Made by a program: the position numbers and the translations under genes | Assembly (NCBI GenBank): GCA_910588285.1 | Contig: CAJUQB010000088.1 | Coordinates: 1 to 19,175 of the forward strand | Direction: 5' to 3' | Origin: an uncultured Lachnospiraceae bacterium | Lineage (GTDB): Bacteria; Bacillota; Clostridia; Lachnospirales; Lachnospiraceae | DNA: 19,175 nucleotides | The notes under the pieces: model-generated | The model's input: the letters and a program-made list of their open reading frames with translations, nothing else | Databases searched by the model: none | What the model was told of the DNA's origin: nothing | Shown: piece after piece, positions 1 through 7,565 of the stretch | How positions within the stretch are numbered: position 1 is the stretch's first letter | How the letters are laid out: each line of letters begins with the position of its first letter

Positions 1-1
1 C

Positions 2-124
2 GGCCAGACCTATTGCCTTACTCATTCTAACAGCTTAAGCAACAAGATGGGTAATTCCTTACTGGCTGTAAGGGGTATTAACCATAAATATATTGTAGTA
101 GGAGGAAATTTTTATGAAGTGTGA
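2..124 (+). CDS. C-terminal end of an unidentified protein (5' truncated by window edge)
   Basis: A reading frame is open from the second base to a TGA at 122-124 and gives about 40 residues ending in HKYIVVGGNFYEV. It has no start codon in the window, so it can only be the tail of a gene that begins upstream. It overlaps the start of the next gene by 11 bases, the same overlap seen at two other gene pairs in this window, which fits translational coupling inside an operon. The peptide has mixed, protein-like composition. I do not recognise the family. A chance open frame of 40 codons in AT-rich DNA is quite possible, so confidence is limited. Confidence 0.4.
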   Translation, partial: GQTYCLTHSNSLSNKMGNSLLAVRGINHKYIVVGGNFYEV

Positions 125-656
125 AGTACCATTAACCCCTGAGCAGCGTCTTTTTGCTGCTGAACACCATGATTTGGTTTATAAGTTTCTTCAGAAAAAA
201 CAGTTATCCATAGATGAATTTTATGATGTTGTTATTTTTGCTTATCTTCGATCTGTTCGTTGTTATTTGACAGAACCGAGACTTAAACAATACTCTTTTA
301 CCACTATTTCGTGGAGATTGATGAGCGGTGCTGTATCAAATTATTACAGGTCTAAAAAAACTGCAAAACATAGCGCTTTAATATTAAGCTTACACACCAA
401 TCCCTATAATGAAAGTGGTTACGCATTAGAAGAAACTGTAGCTTCTCCCAATCCACTCATGCGCCAGCTGGAAGAACAGCTGCTCCTGCATGATCTGGCA
501 AAGCGAGTATCCAAACAGCAAATGAACATCGTGCATCTGAAATCCTGCGGCTACAATGACCGTGATATCGCCCGCCAGCAGAACACAACCATGAAACGTG
601 TCCAGGAACTTCTGGAAGAGGTTCGCAGCGTGCTCCTGGAGATATGCTATGGATAA
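114..656 (+). CDS. Sigma-70-like RNA polymerase factor of a mobile element
   Basis: This 180-residue protein has the shape of a small element-borne sigma factor. The N-terminal half (about residues 15-85) resembles sigma region 2, with a helix-rich FYDVVIFAYLRSVRCY stretch and a basic, aromatic segment (SWRLMSGAVSNYYRSKK). The C-terminal half (about 115-175) reads as a region-4-like helix-turn-helix: VSKQQMNIVHLKSCGYNDRD followed by IARQQNTTMKRVQELLEEV. The start is set by TAGGAGGAAATTTTTATG, with ideal spacing. Proteins like this usually redirect polymerase to element promoters or act as degenerate sigma-like DNA binders; which applies here cannot be told. Base composition changes inside the gene: the first 320 bases are clearly AT-rich and the rest much more GC-rich. 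It is followed by a 48-base gap before the next small gene. Confidence 0.7.
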   Translation: MKCEVPLTPEQRLFAAEHHDLVYKFLQKKQLSIDEFYDVVIFAYLRSVRCYLTEPRLKQYSFTTISWRLMSGAVSNYYRSKKTAKHSALILSLHTNPYNESGYALEETVASPNPLMRQLEEQLLLHDLAKRVSKQQMNIVHLKSCGYNDRDIARQQNTTMKRVQELLEEVRSVLLEICYG

Positions 657-675
657 CGCAGCCGTTCCCATTTTA

Positions 676-690
676 ATTCTGAAACAGAAT
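676..690 (+). other. Small perfect hairpin directly before a ribosome binding site
   Basis: ATTCTG, AAA, CAGAAT forms a 6-bp stem with a 3-base loop that ends at the first base before GGAGG (691-695), the ribosome binding site of the 85-residue gene. It has no T-run, so it is not a terminator. It could tune access of ribosomes or mark an RNA processing site; this is inference. Confidence 0.35.
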
Positions 691-704
691 GGAGGTCAGT
701 AAGA

Positions 705-962
705 ATGAAAAAGAAAAATAATGAAGAAAAGAAAAAAGTAATGCTCTGTGGAACGCTCCTGTTCCCGATCACTGTCGGAAAGCCTGCTGTATTTGCGGCT
801 GAGGGAAGTGTCTACCGGACATCCAATGTGGTAGCCCTGCACGAGCAGACCGAAGACAATATCCATTTTGAAACCAGGAATACCCATTATCACCTTTCTA
901 TGAGCCCTTTTCCGCTGGCGGCCATGAGTCCGCTCCCTGTGAGACTGGCCGCATGTGCGTAA
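705..962 (+). CDS. Small hypothetical protein with a possible signal peptide
   Basis: This 85-residue frame starts 8 bases after a clear GGAGGT site. The N-terminus is very basic (MKKKNNEEKKK), then comes a short hydrophobic stretch (about residues 12-24) and a VFAAE sequence near residue 32 that would fit signal peptidase I cleavage. The rest (about 50 residues) is polar in the middle and ends in a mildly hydrophobic, proline- and alanine-rich tail with one cysteine. I do not recognise a family. It sits between the sigma-like gene and a terminator-like hairpin, so it is the last gene before a possible transcription stop. The frame on the opposite strand over the same bases lacks a good ribosome binding site. 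It could also be a leader frame rather than a functional protein. Confidence 0.5.
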   Translation: MKKKNNEEKKKVMLCGTLLFPITVGKPAVFAAEGSVYRTSNVVALHEQTEDNIHFETRNTHYHLSMSPFPLAAMSPLPVRLAACA

Positions 963-981
963 ATGGACTCTGAGCAACTGT

Positions 982-1006
982 GGCAGCCGCATCTGTGCTG
1001 GCTGCC
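982..1006 (+). other. Hairpin upstream of terminator
   Basis: GGCAGCC at 982-988 pairs perfectly with GGCTGCC at 1000-1006 around an 11-base loop. No T-run follows. It lies 10 bases before the terminator-like hairpin and 19 bases after the stop codon of the small gene, so the two form a tandem hairpin array in the short gap before the DUF4942-like gene. Confidence 0.5.
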
Positions 1007-1016
1007 TCCATGTTCC

Positions 1017-1048
1017 GGCCGTGGCTTATCCAGACCACGGCCTTTTCT
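1017..1048 (+). terminator. Intrinsic terminator or attenuator
   Basis: GGCCGTGG (1017-1024) pairs perfectly with CCACGGCC (1035-1042) across a 10-base loop and is followed at once by TTTTCTT. This is a textbook intrinsic terminator on the plus strand. Only 20 bases separate it from the next start codon (1069), and the next ribosome binding site (AAGGAGG, 1056-1062) follows the T-run directly. There is no room for a promoter after it, so downstream genes need read-through, antitermination or a promoter inside the upstream genes. Confidence 0.75.
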
Positions 1049-1068
1049 TATGACAAAGGAGGATTTTT

Positions 1069-1968
1069 ATGGATTTACTCACCAAATTTGAAAATGTTGA
1101 AATGAAAGCAGATACCCGCATTTCAGAATCAGACCGGATATTCTGTGAAGCTCACCAGGCAGCCTATGACAGCGCCAGAACTTCCCTGCCGGAACTGGGA
1201 TTTATCTGGGATGATATGCTGCACCAGCAAAGGGAGTTACTGGCACCGGCTGGCACATCTACAGAAACATACCTCGTTTCTTATGACGGGTTAAAACTTT
1301 CTGATAATGTCATCCGGCAGCAGATTCGCTCCCTGCATCCCCGGTTCATATGCCAGATTGTATCCTACTTCAGCAAAACTTACCATTTTTCCATAGACCC
1401 CAATGATATCATACACAATCTTGTTCCCCAGGAGCCAACAGACAGATGGTCAGATAACTATAAAGAACTGTGCCAAAAGTATACGCAGGACATGGAGAAG
1501 CTGTCCCTGTGTTACACAGATATCCTCGAACAGATATTCCTTCAAACCGGTGGACGGGCCTTTTTTGAACAGGCGCTCCATGAACTCAAGAATAAATGCC
1601 ATCAGGCATCCTGGATTATCAGCAGCGGCATCCCACAGTTTGAACAGAAAAAAAATACCATACAGTTCACAGGCTACGCCTGCAGCTTCCGGGACCGATA
1701 CAGCGGGGGAGAATGGTCATTGGCTGACAGGACAAAGGATATCTTACGGGGCATCGCCCATTTTGAAACAGATTCTTTTGATCTTATTCCCGGCAGTTTA
1801 TCAAGGGCTCTTAATAGATATGATTCCCTTAGCAATCCGTATGAGTTTAACGACTGCAAAAAAATCCAGTCCCTGCGGATGTTCAAGAATGGCCGGGTAG
1901 ACCTGAAATTTATCAGTGAGACCTGCGCCTCCCAGTTTATAGAGAACTATATGAAAACCATATGTTAG
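1069..1968 (+). CDS. DUF4942-like protein, partner of the methyltransferase-helicase
   Basis: This 299-residue soluble protein starts 6 bases after AAGGAGG. No signal peptide or membrane segment is visible. The C-terminal end (about residues 272-292, around FKNGRVDLKF) matches my memory of the DUF4942 family, whose members on plasmids and conjugative elements sit next to or fused with class I methyltransferases. The gene ends 13 bases before the start of a DNA methyltransferase-helicase gene, which supports the assignment by context. The aromatic-rich stretch at about 200-215 and the conserved-looking segment DRTKDILRGIAHFET also suggest a folded domain in the C-terminal half. Function is not known; a role in DNA recognition or as a cofactor of the methyltransferase is inference. 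The family name is a recall-based call. Confidence 0.6.
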   Translation: MDLLTKFENVEMKADTRISESDRIFCEAHQAAYDSARTSLPELGFIWDDMLHQQRELLAPAGTSTETYLVSYDGLKLSDNVIRQQIRSLHPRFICQIVSYFSKTYHFSIDPNDIIHNLVPQEPTDRWSDNYKELCQKYTQDMEKLSLCYTDILEQIFLQTGGRAFFEQALHELKNKCHQASWIISSGIPQFEQKKNTIQFTGYACSFRDRYSGGEWSLADRTKDILRGIAHFETDSFDLIPGSLSRALNRYDSLSNPYEFNDCKKIQSLRMFKNGRVDLKFISETCASQFIENYMKTIC

Positions 1969-1981
1969 CGAGGTGATACGA

Positions 1982-4900
1982 ATGAAATATGCTTATCAGG
2001 AGGAATCCATCCCTCAGAATAAACGAAAAGCACTGAATGAAAAAGTCCTGTACCTGATCGACAGCGGCCGCTTTAGAGAATGCTCTATCAGCCCGGAGGA
2101 TATTTATAATGCCTATACCGGCGATGGCGGCCTTCACGGTCTGGAGCGGGCGGACTACGAGAATTACCATGCATACAGCGAGGCAAAGAAAGAGATTGAA
2201 AACGGCCAGTTCTTTACGCCTCCCCGCCTGTGCGAATTTATAACAGCCTGCCTGAAATTGTCTGAACATGACCTTGTGGCAGACCTTACCTGCGGCATGG
2301 GGAGTTTTTTTAACTTTATTCCCACAGAAGCGAACATCTACGGATGTGAACTGGATGTAAAAGCCGTGAAGGTGGCAAAATTCCTTTATCCGGAAGCAAC
2401 GGTCGAGTGTCGGGATATCCGAACCTGCCAGCCGGAGACACGGTTTGACTATGTAGTGGGGAACCCGCCCTTTCACTTAAAGTGGTGGACCAAAAGCGGC
2501 AGGGAGATACCCTCCCAGATGTACTACTGCCTAAAAGCGGCAGAAGTATTGAAACCATTGGGAATCCTTTCGCTGATCGTACCCCAGTCTTTTCTGGCAG
2601 ATGATTTTACCGACAAGGGACAGATCCGGGAGATGGAGAGCAGGTTCAGCTTTCTGGGACAGGTCCTGTTCCCGGACAATGCCTTTTCCTGTCTGGGCGT
2701 CAGCAGTTTCCCTACTAAACTGCAGTTCTGGCAGAAAAAGACAGCGGACCAGGGATGGAAGCCCCACCCATACCGGACAGAGGCCGACTACATCCTGCCG
2801 AAAGATTTTGATATCAGGAAAGATGCGGAATGTACCCATCAGAAGATACTGGCCTTTGCCAAATCAGCGCTGGAGAATAACCAGTCAAAAATCCTGCTGG
2901 AACTGGCAAGGTCACGCCATACATCCAATGATTTCAGATACCGGACGCAAAAGCTCTTATACCATATCAAGGCACATCCACTTACCAGACCATCCTATGC
3001 CAAATGTTGCGAGTACCTGCACCGCTTTTATACCCAGCGTCAGCCAGATGATATGAGTTATGAACAATGGTGCCGGGTTCAGCTTACAGAGAACAAGGTA
3101 CTTACCTATCTCCGGCATGCGTTAAAAAAACAGAATCCTGTGCCGGAAACAGACTGTATCAGGCTGGTCAAAAGAAAAGGCGAGTTTGCCTATAAAGGGT
3201 ACAGTGCAGCCGCACGCCGGCAGATCAAGGACAGCAAGCGCCTGCCTGTGCCAGTGTATCAGGCAGTTCTTGAAAACACCCCTGAGTCCTATCCGGGCTA
3301 TGAACGGCTGCTTTGCAGGAAACGAGCAGAATACGAGGCCCAGAACATACCCTATGCGGAAATGGACGAAGATCCGGCTATTGCTGAGTGGCTGGAAGAT
3401 TTTTCACTGTGGGATTCCTCCCGTATGGAAGAAATACGCCTGAATGAGATCCAGCGGCACGACATCAACCTTACCCTCCAGAAACGCTATGCGCTGCTGC
3501 AGTGGGAACAGGGAAGCGGAAAGACACTGGCCGGCATTGCAACAGGGCTTTATCGGATGCAGAACCAGAATGTACACAGCACATGGGTCGTTTCCTCTGC
3601 CATCTCCATCCGCAACAACTGGGACGTGGTATTGGCAAACTATGACCTGCGCTGTGTGTTCATCAAGCGTCTGGCGGACCTGGAGCGTGTCCGGCCCGGA
3701 GATTTTGTACTGCTGACACTGAACAAAGTAAGCGCTTATAAAAAACATTTACGGAAGCATATGAAACTTCTGCACCAGAACATCCAACTTATACTGGATG
3801 AGAGCGATGAAATCTCCAACCCTGGCAGCGCCAGGAGCCAGGCGGTGCTCTCCTGTTTCCGCCGCTGCCGGATGAAGCTGCTCACCACAGGAACCAGCAC
3901 CAGGAACAACATTTCAGAATTTGCCCCGCAGCTGGAACTGCTCTACAACAATTCCATCAACATGATCTCCTGGAACCCGTATATCTATCACCATGACAAG
4001 AAATCGGAGGCAGACGAAGAACCGGACTGCGACCGCAATCCTTATTTCGGCCAGCCCATCCCCGCCTACAAGAAAGGGTACTCCCTGTTTGCCGCCTCAC
4101 ACCTGCCGGAAAAAGTAACCGTATTCGGCATGGAGAAGCGCACTCAGGATATCTACAACGCGGATATCCTCAGCGATATTTTAGGAAAAACCGTTATCAC
4201 AAGGACCTTTGAAGAGGTTTCCTGCAAGGATATCAAGCAGATCCACCAGGTACTGCTCCAGTTCCCTCCGGAAGAAAAGGAAGTCTACCAGAAAGCGATA
4301 AAAGAATTTTATACCATGCGGGATAACTATTTTTCTTCCACTGGCAATTCCAGAAAGGATTCCATGATGCGCCTGGTCCAGCAGATCGTGCTTCTCCTTC
4401 GCATCGGCGCCGCCCCGGATACGGTACAAGAATATACAGGGGATACCCCGGTAAAGGTCATGGCCGCTGTTGAGATGGCCGCCGAGTGGGAGAATGAGAT
4501 CATTGCCATCGGAGTACGGCACGTTACCGTGTTGGAATCTTATGAAAAAGCGCTGCGGGAATACCTGCCGAACCGTCCCCTGTTTGTAGTGACCGGCGCC
4601 AATACCAGCTTTGCCAAAAGACGGGCGCTTCGCCAGACACTGCAGGACAGCGGGAACGGAATACTTCTCTGCACCCAGCAGAGCCTCCCCTCCAGCGTGA
4701 ATTTTGATTATGTCAACAAAGTCATCATACCGGAACTGCATTACAACAACTCCGGCATGAGCCAGTTCTATTTCCGGTTCATCCGGTATACCTCAACGGA
4801 GCACAAGGACATTTATTTCCTCACCTATGCCGGAAGTATTGAATCCAACCTGATGCAGATGGTACTGGCAAAAGAAAAACTGAACCTGTTTATGAAGGGC

Positions 4901-5032
4901 CAGGATGTAGACCTGGACGAGATTTATGACCGGTTCAGTGTGGATTATGACCTTCTCTCCCTCCTGATGCGTCAGGAGCGGGATGAAAACGGGGCGCTCC
5001 AAATCCGTTGGGGCGAACAGAAAATCGCATAA
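1982..5032 (+). CDS. N6-adenine DNA methyltransferase fused to an SF2/SNF2-type helicase
   Basis: A 1016-residue two-part protein. Residues 75-170 carry the order typical of N6-adenine methyltransferases: motif X (GQFFTPPRLCEF), motif I (DLTCGMGSFF), the acidic ELD cofactor-binding site, and catalytic GNPPF near residue 162. After a linker of roughly 300 residues comes a helicase: Walker A QGSGKT (about 510), motif II DESD (about 606), a motif-III-like TTGTSTRNN (about 637) and a degenerate motif VI region, QFYFRFIRYTS, near 935. I see no nuclease motif. The ATG at 1982 is preferred over the in-frame GTG at 1973 because the GAGGTGA site (1970-1976) overlaps that GTG and is correctly spaced for the ATG. 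Large methyltransferase-helicase fusions on mobile elements, such as phage P1 DarB, act in antirestriction; that role is plausible but unproven. Replication- or transfer-linked methylation is an alternative. Confidence 0.88.
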   Translation: MKYAYQEESIPQNKRKALNEKVLYLIDSGRFRECSISPEDIYNAYTGDGGLHGLERADYENYHAYSEAKKEIENGQFFTPPRLCEFITACLKLSEHDLVADLTCGMGSFFNFIPTEANIYGCELDVKAVKVAKFLYPEATVECRDIRTCQPETRFDYVVGNPPFHLKWWTKSGREIPSQMYYCLKAAEVLKPLGILSLIVPQSFLADDFTDKGQIREMESRFSFLGQVLFPDNAFSCLGVSSFPTKLQFWQKKTADQGWKPHPYRTEADYILPKDFDIRKDAECTHQKILAFAKSALENNQSKILLELARSRHTSNDFRYRTQKLLYHIKAHPLTRPSYAKCCEYLHRFYTQRQPDDMSYEQWCRVQLTENKVLTYLRHALKKQNPVPETDCIRLVKRKGEFAYKGYSAAARRQIKDSKRLPVPVYQAVLENTPESYPGYERLLCRKRAEYEAQNIPYAEMDEDPAIAEWLEDFSLWDSSRMEEIRLNEIQRHDINLTLQKRYALLQWEQGSGKTLAGIATGLYRMQNQNVHSTWVVSSAISIRNNWDVVLANYDLRCVFIKRLADLERVRPGDFVLLTLNKVSAYKKHLRKHMKLLHQNIQLILDESDEISNPGSARSQAVLSCFRRCRMKLLTTGTSTRNNISEFAPQLELLYNNSINMISWNPYIYHHDKKSEADEEPDCDRNPYFGQPIPAYKKGYSLFAASHLPEKVTVFGMEKRTQDIYNADILSDILGKTVITRTFEEVSCKDIKQIHQVLLQFPPEEKEVYQKAIKEFYTMRDNYFSSTGNSRKDSMMRLVQQIVLLLRIGAAPDTVQEYTGDTPVKVMAAVEMAAEWENEIIAIGVRHVTVLESYEKALREYLPNRPLFVVTGANTSFAKRRALRQTLQDSGNGILLCTQQSLPSSVNFDYVNKVIIPELHYNNSGMSQFYFRFIRYTSTEHKDIYFLTYAGSIESNLMQMVLAKEKLNLFMKGQDVDLDEIYDRFSVDYDLLSLLMRQERDENGALQIRWGEQKIA

Positions 5033-5093
5033 AATACCACAAAACGCCATTACGCCCCAGTCATACGGGCGAACAACGAAAGGAGGAACACAG

Positions 5094-5522
5094 ATGAATT
5101 TTCACGAAACAAAGATGGGTAATGTCTTCTTTAATCACCAGATGCCGGAGCTGATAGGAGCGCTCCGGCAGATCGCCGCTGCCCTGTCAAAACCTGCCCC
5201 TGCCGTCATTCAGCTGGCAGAAACAGGCGAACCCGATTTCTTACATAACCTGTTTTATGGGAAGTATGAGCCTGACATTTACGGATGCGTTACGGTTCCC
5301 TCCAGGCTGGATCAGAATTTAAAAGAGGCAGAAAAAGCACTGCTGCCTACCCTGGGCCAGTCCCAAAGGCTTTTTGAACAGTACCAGACGGCAGTTTCCG
5401 AAAGAAACAGCGCCATAGCGGAACAATCCTACTGCTGTGGATACCGCACCGCCGTCCAGATGATCGTCAGCGGACTTATCGCTCTGCCACCGCAGGCAGG
5501 AGGTGGACCGGATGAACAATGA
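5094..5522 (+). CDS. DUF6809-like small accessory protein
   Basis: This is a 142-residue cytosolic protein. The ATG at 5094 follows AAAGGAGGAACACAG and is far better than the upstream in-frame start at 4983, which would lie inside the helicase gene. After an N-terminal segment rich in hydrophobic helix residues, the pattern FLHNLFYGKYEP, then a coiled region (EAEKALLPTLGQSQRLFEQYQTAV), then a C-terminal YCCGYRTAVQMIVSGL segment resembles DUF6809, a small family I know from clostridial phages and conjugative elements. Function is unknown. Its stop codon overlaps the start of the next gene by 11 bases, so the two are probably coupled in translation. Confidence 0.65.
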   Translation: MNFHETKMGNVFFNHQMPELIGALRQIAAALSKPAPAVIQLAETGEPDFLHNLFYGKYEPDIYGCVTVPSRLDQNLKEAEKALLPTLGQSQRLFEQYQTAVSERNSAIAEQSYCCGYRTAVQMIVSGLIALPPQAGGGPDEQ

Positions 5523-6060
5523 GCGCACTACATCCGCAAACATGCCGGAGTTTCCCAGGGAGATCTATGAGCCGGTGCTGGCACACCACATAGAGATAGA
5601 GGGATATCTGAAACAGGAACTTACCCTCTCCTATGTGGATCTGGATGGCTCCCACGAGCTGAAAACCTGCTACGGTGACATCCTGAAAACGATCAACGCA
5701 CTCATGGATTATACCCGCATGCTGGATCTTGTGTGCGAACAGTGGAACCTGACCGGTTTCCACAGGGCCACTTATGAATACCAAGCCGGAAAGTTAAGGG
5801 AGATCGCGGAGAAATTCCAGGCAGCCATTGGCTACGATTATGCTGCCGCTGTGGAAAAATGCCGTAAAAAGCAGGCAAAGAAGCAGCGTGTGGACGATGT
5901 GGGAGAAGACGCCCTAACGCTTACCACCCGCAGACAGCAAAATACAGCAGGGAAAAAAGCCGAAGATCAAAAAACAGAACACCCCGCCCCCACGGAGACA
6001 GCAGGCAGGTCCCCATCTCTGGCAGAAGAAACCCTGCCGCCCTGGGAGGATGATTTTTAG
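5512..6060 (+). CDS. Hypothetical accessory protein with SSB-like acidic C-terminal tip
   Basis: This is a 182-residue protein. The ATG at 5512 has AGGAGGT (5499-5505) with a 6-base gap; an upstream in-frame GTG at 5503 overlaps that site and is unlikely. Residues 15-115 look like a folded helical domain (a YEPVLAHHIEIEGYLKQEL stretch, then repeated amphipathic helices). Residues about 120-182 are low complexity, charged and proline-rich, ending in LPPWEDDF. That end, with acidic residues just before a terminal Phe after a disordered linker, resembles the tip of bacterial single-stranded DNA binding proteins, which docks many DNA repair partners. No OB-fold is evident, so it is not an SSB itself. 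The gene belongs to the forward accessory operon. Confidence 0.65.
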   Translation: MNNERTTSANMPEFPREIYEPVLAHHIEIEGYLKQELTLSYVDLDGSHELKTCYGDILKTINALMDYTRMLDLVCEQWNLTGFHRATYEYQAGKLREIAEKFQAAIGYDYAAAVEKCRKKQAKKQRVDDVGEDALTLTTRRQQNTAGKKAEDQKTEHPAPTETAGRSPSLAEETLPPWEDDF

Positions 6061-6094
6061 AGCAGACTGAATATTAAACGATTGGAGGAATTAT

Positions 6095-6628
6095 ATGGAA
6101 AACACTGAATTGCGAAAAGCACTGGAAGAATACCTTGACCTTTTGAAAAGGAACCTTGCCGTGGCATCTCTGGAAACATTAAAAACCAAATATAAAAAAC
6201 CTTTTGATGAACTGCGGCATAATATCAGCTCCACCGCTACAGCCTATGTAAAACAGATCGCATTTGAAAATATCCGTATCCGTGCTGATTTTATGGATGA
6301 AGCACAGCCACTGATCCAGTCAACTGTTGACCAGTCCGGTATCCTGAAACAGATATCTTCAGCCGCTTTTAAACGCCAGGATATTGCAGAGATCGACCAG
6401 CTTGCCCTGGCATTGAAAGAGCAGATCCATCAGGCACTGATCCCCTTTTATGACAGGCATATCTGTCTGTACCTGGATGATGAATGTTTTGGGAATCCAC
6501 CCAAAGCGCCTAAATTTTACAATGTTGCAAGCGGCTGTATGTGGAAAGACGATACATGGGCGCCTGCGGAGGTGGAGAAAGGAGTGATCCTTCTTCCGGC
6601 GCAGGACAAGCCAAAAACAGCAGCATAA
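6095..6628 (+). CDS. Hypothetical cytosolic protein
   Basis: This is a 177-residue protein with GGAGG 6 bases before its start. The first 130 residues are predicted by eye to be mainly amphipathic helices (for example LRKALEEYLDLLKRNLAVASLETLKTKY, given here only as a composition example), and the last 45 contain CLYLDDECFGNPPKAPKFYN and a tryptophan-rich MWKDDTWAPAE segment. No membrane segment, signal peptide or known catalytic motif is visible, and I do not recognise a family. It lies 34 bases after the SSB-tip gene and 25 bases before the DUF4313-like gene, so it is part of the same run of small element genes. Confidence 0.6.
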   Translation: MENTELRKALEEYLDLLKRNLAVASLETLKTKYKKPFDELRHNISSTATAYVKQIAFENIRIRADFMDEAQPLIQSTVDQSGILKQISSAAFKRQDIAEIDQLALALKEQIHQALIPFYDRHICLYLDDECFGNPPKAPKFYNVASGCMWKDDTWAPAEVEKGVILLPAQDKPKTAA

Positions 6629-6653
6629 TACAGACACACAGAAAGGAAACAAT

Positions 6654-7028
6654 ATGAAAACATTTGATTTGGAGAAATATGGAACCACCTATAAGATTGA
6701 GCTGAAAATCACTTCTTATATGGAAGGGAACCTTGCCGTCACTATGACTTCCTGGGAGAACGGGGAACCGGAACCCTGGAACGTCCTGACCGTCAATCTG
6801 GATTCCGTCCGTCCAAAAAACTGTGCTTTTATCGACACCAACAATAACGGCGAAGAAATCCTGGCGTGGATCATACGGCATGGGCTGGCAGTTCCCACCG
6901 GTACATATGCCCGGAGCGGATACTGCCAGTATCCGGAATACCGGTTCCGTCCAGAGAAATTACAGGAAATCGATCCGGATGGATATTCTGCATACCTTCA
7001 TGACTGGAAAAAAAGATACGGTTCATAA
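6654..7028 (+). CDS. DUF4313 family protein
   Basis: This 124-residue protein starts after AAAGGAAACAAT. The pattern matches DUF4313 as I remember it: an N-terminal beta-rich part with a YxxxxLAVTM stretch, then an NVLTVNL motif, then an AFIDTNNNGEEILAWIIRHGLA segment, and finally a TGTYARSGYCQYPEYRF segment. The family is common on conjugative elements of Clostridia and Bacteroidetes and has no known function. Context agrees: the DUF6075-like gene follows 59 bases later and other small element genes precede it. Confidence 0.8.
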   Translation: MKTFDLEKYGTTYKIELKITSYMEGNLAVTMTSWENGEPEPWNVLTVNLDSVRPKNCAFIDTNNNGEEILAWIIRHGLAVPTGTYARSGYCQYPEYRFRPEKLQEIDPDGYSAYLHDWKKRYGS

Positions 7029-7087
7029 AAGCCACTGCAGGAACAATCGATATATCCATTATCATATGAAAGAACAGGAGACAGAAT

Positions 7088-7507
7088 ATGAGTGAACATA
7101 ATAAAGAAAATATGCTTTTTGTCTGTGAAGAACATAAAATCTTCTATTATAAAAGCCTCAAAAGAGTAAGGCAAGTAGACGTTTATCATAACGCTCTCTG
7201 CTACTGCCTTGGAATCAGCAGTGATACCAGACGCAACATTGACTGTATTTATGATTTCGCCACAGGCAACATAAAAACGGAATGTCTTCGAGAGGGCTGG
7301 CAGACCAGTGGAAGCATGAGAGTCGTCAGAATGGCTTTTGGCCTGTACTGTAACCACACGCCCAGCGTTTATGATTATGAAGCCCCAGAGGAGCAGCTGG
7401 ATGAATGCCGACGATATACAGCGGAGGATTTATTCTGCTGTTCCTATGCCCCCTACTTCTGGCAGGCGGTCAAAATCCGTTATCCGGAATATACAACATC
7501 TGCATAA
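7088..7507 (+). CDS. DUF6075 family protein
   Basis: This 139-residue protein has AGGAG 7 bases before the ATG. The order of features fits DUF6075: a short N-terminal FVCEEHKIFYY, then VDVYHNALCYCLGISSDTR, an IYDF motif, an EGWQTSGSMRVVRMAF segment (residues about 70-85), and a C-terminal EDLFCCSYAPYFWQAVKIRYPEY. It has seven cysteines, some paired (CC), which might bind metal; that is inference. DUF6075 is widespread on clostridial conjugative elements and its function is unknown. It is the last gene of the forward run and faces the minus-strand sigma/HTH pair. Confidence 0.82.
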   Translation: MSEHNKENMLFVCEEHKIFYYKSLKRVRQVDVYHNALCYCLGISSDTRRNIDCIYDFATGNIKTECLREGWQTSGSMRVVRMAFGLYCNHTPSVYDYEAPEEQLDECRRYTAEDLFCCSYAPYFWQAVKIRYPEYTTSA

Positions 7508-7565
7508 GAAAAATGCAAAGCCATTGGGATACCCGGCCACGGGCATACAACGGCTCTGCACAGGT

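Noticed and set aside
1403..1900. A 165-codon plus-strand frame inside the DUF4942-like gene
   Set aside because: It is an alternative frame of a gene with a better start and domain support; the composition of its product is not protein-like.
4181..4741. A 186-codon minus-strand frame in the helicase
   Set aside because: It lies fully opposite the helicase C-terminal domain, which has conserved motifs, and no ribosome binding site is seen.
4983..5093. Upstream extension of the DUF6809-like gene
   Set aside because: The extension overlaps the helicase gene and the strong ribosome binding site (5081-5086) clearly sets the start at 5094.
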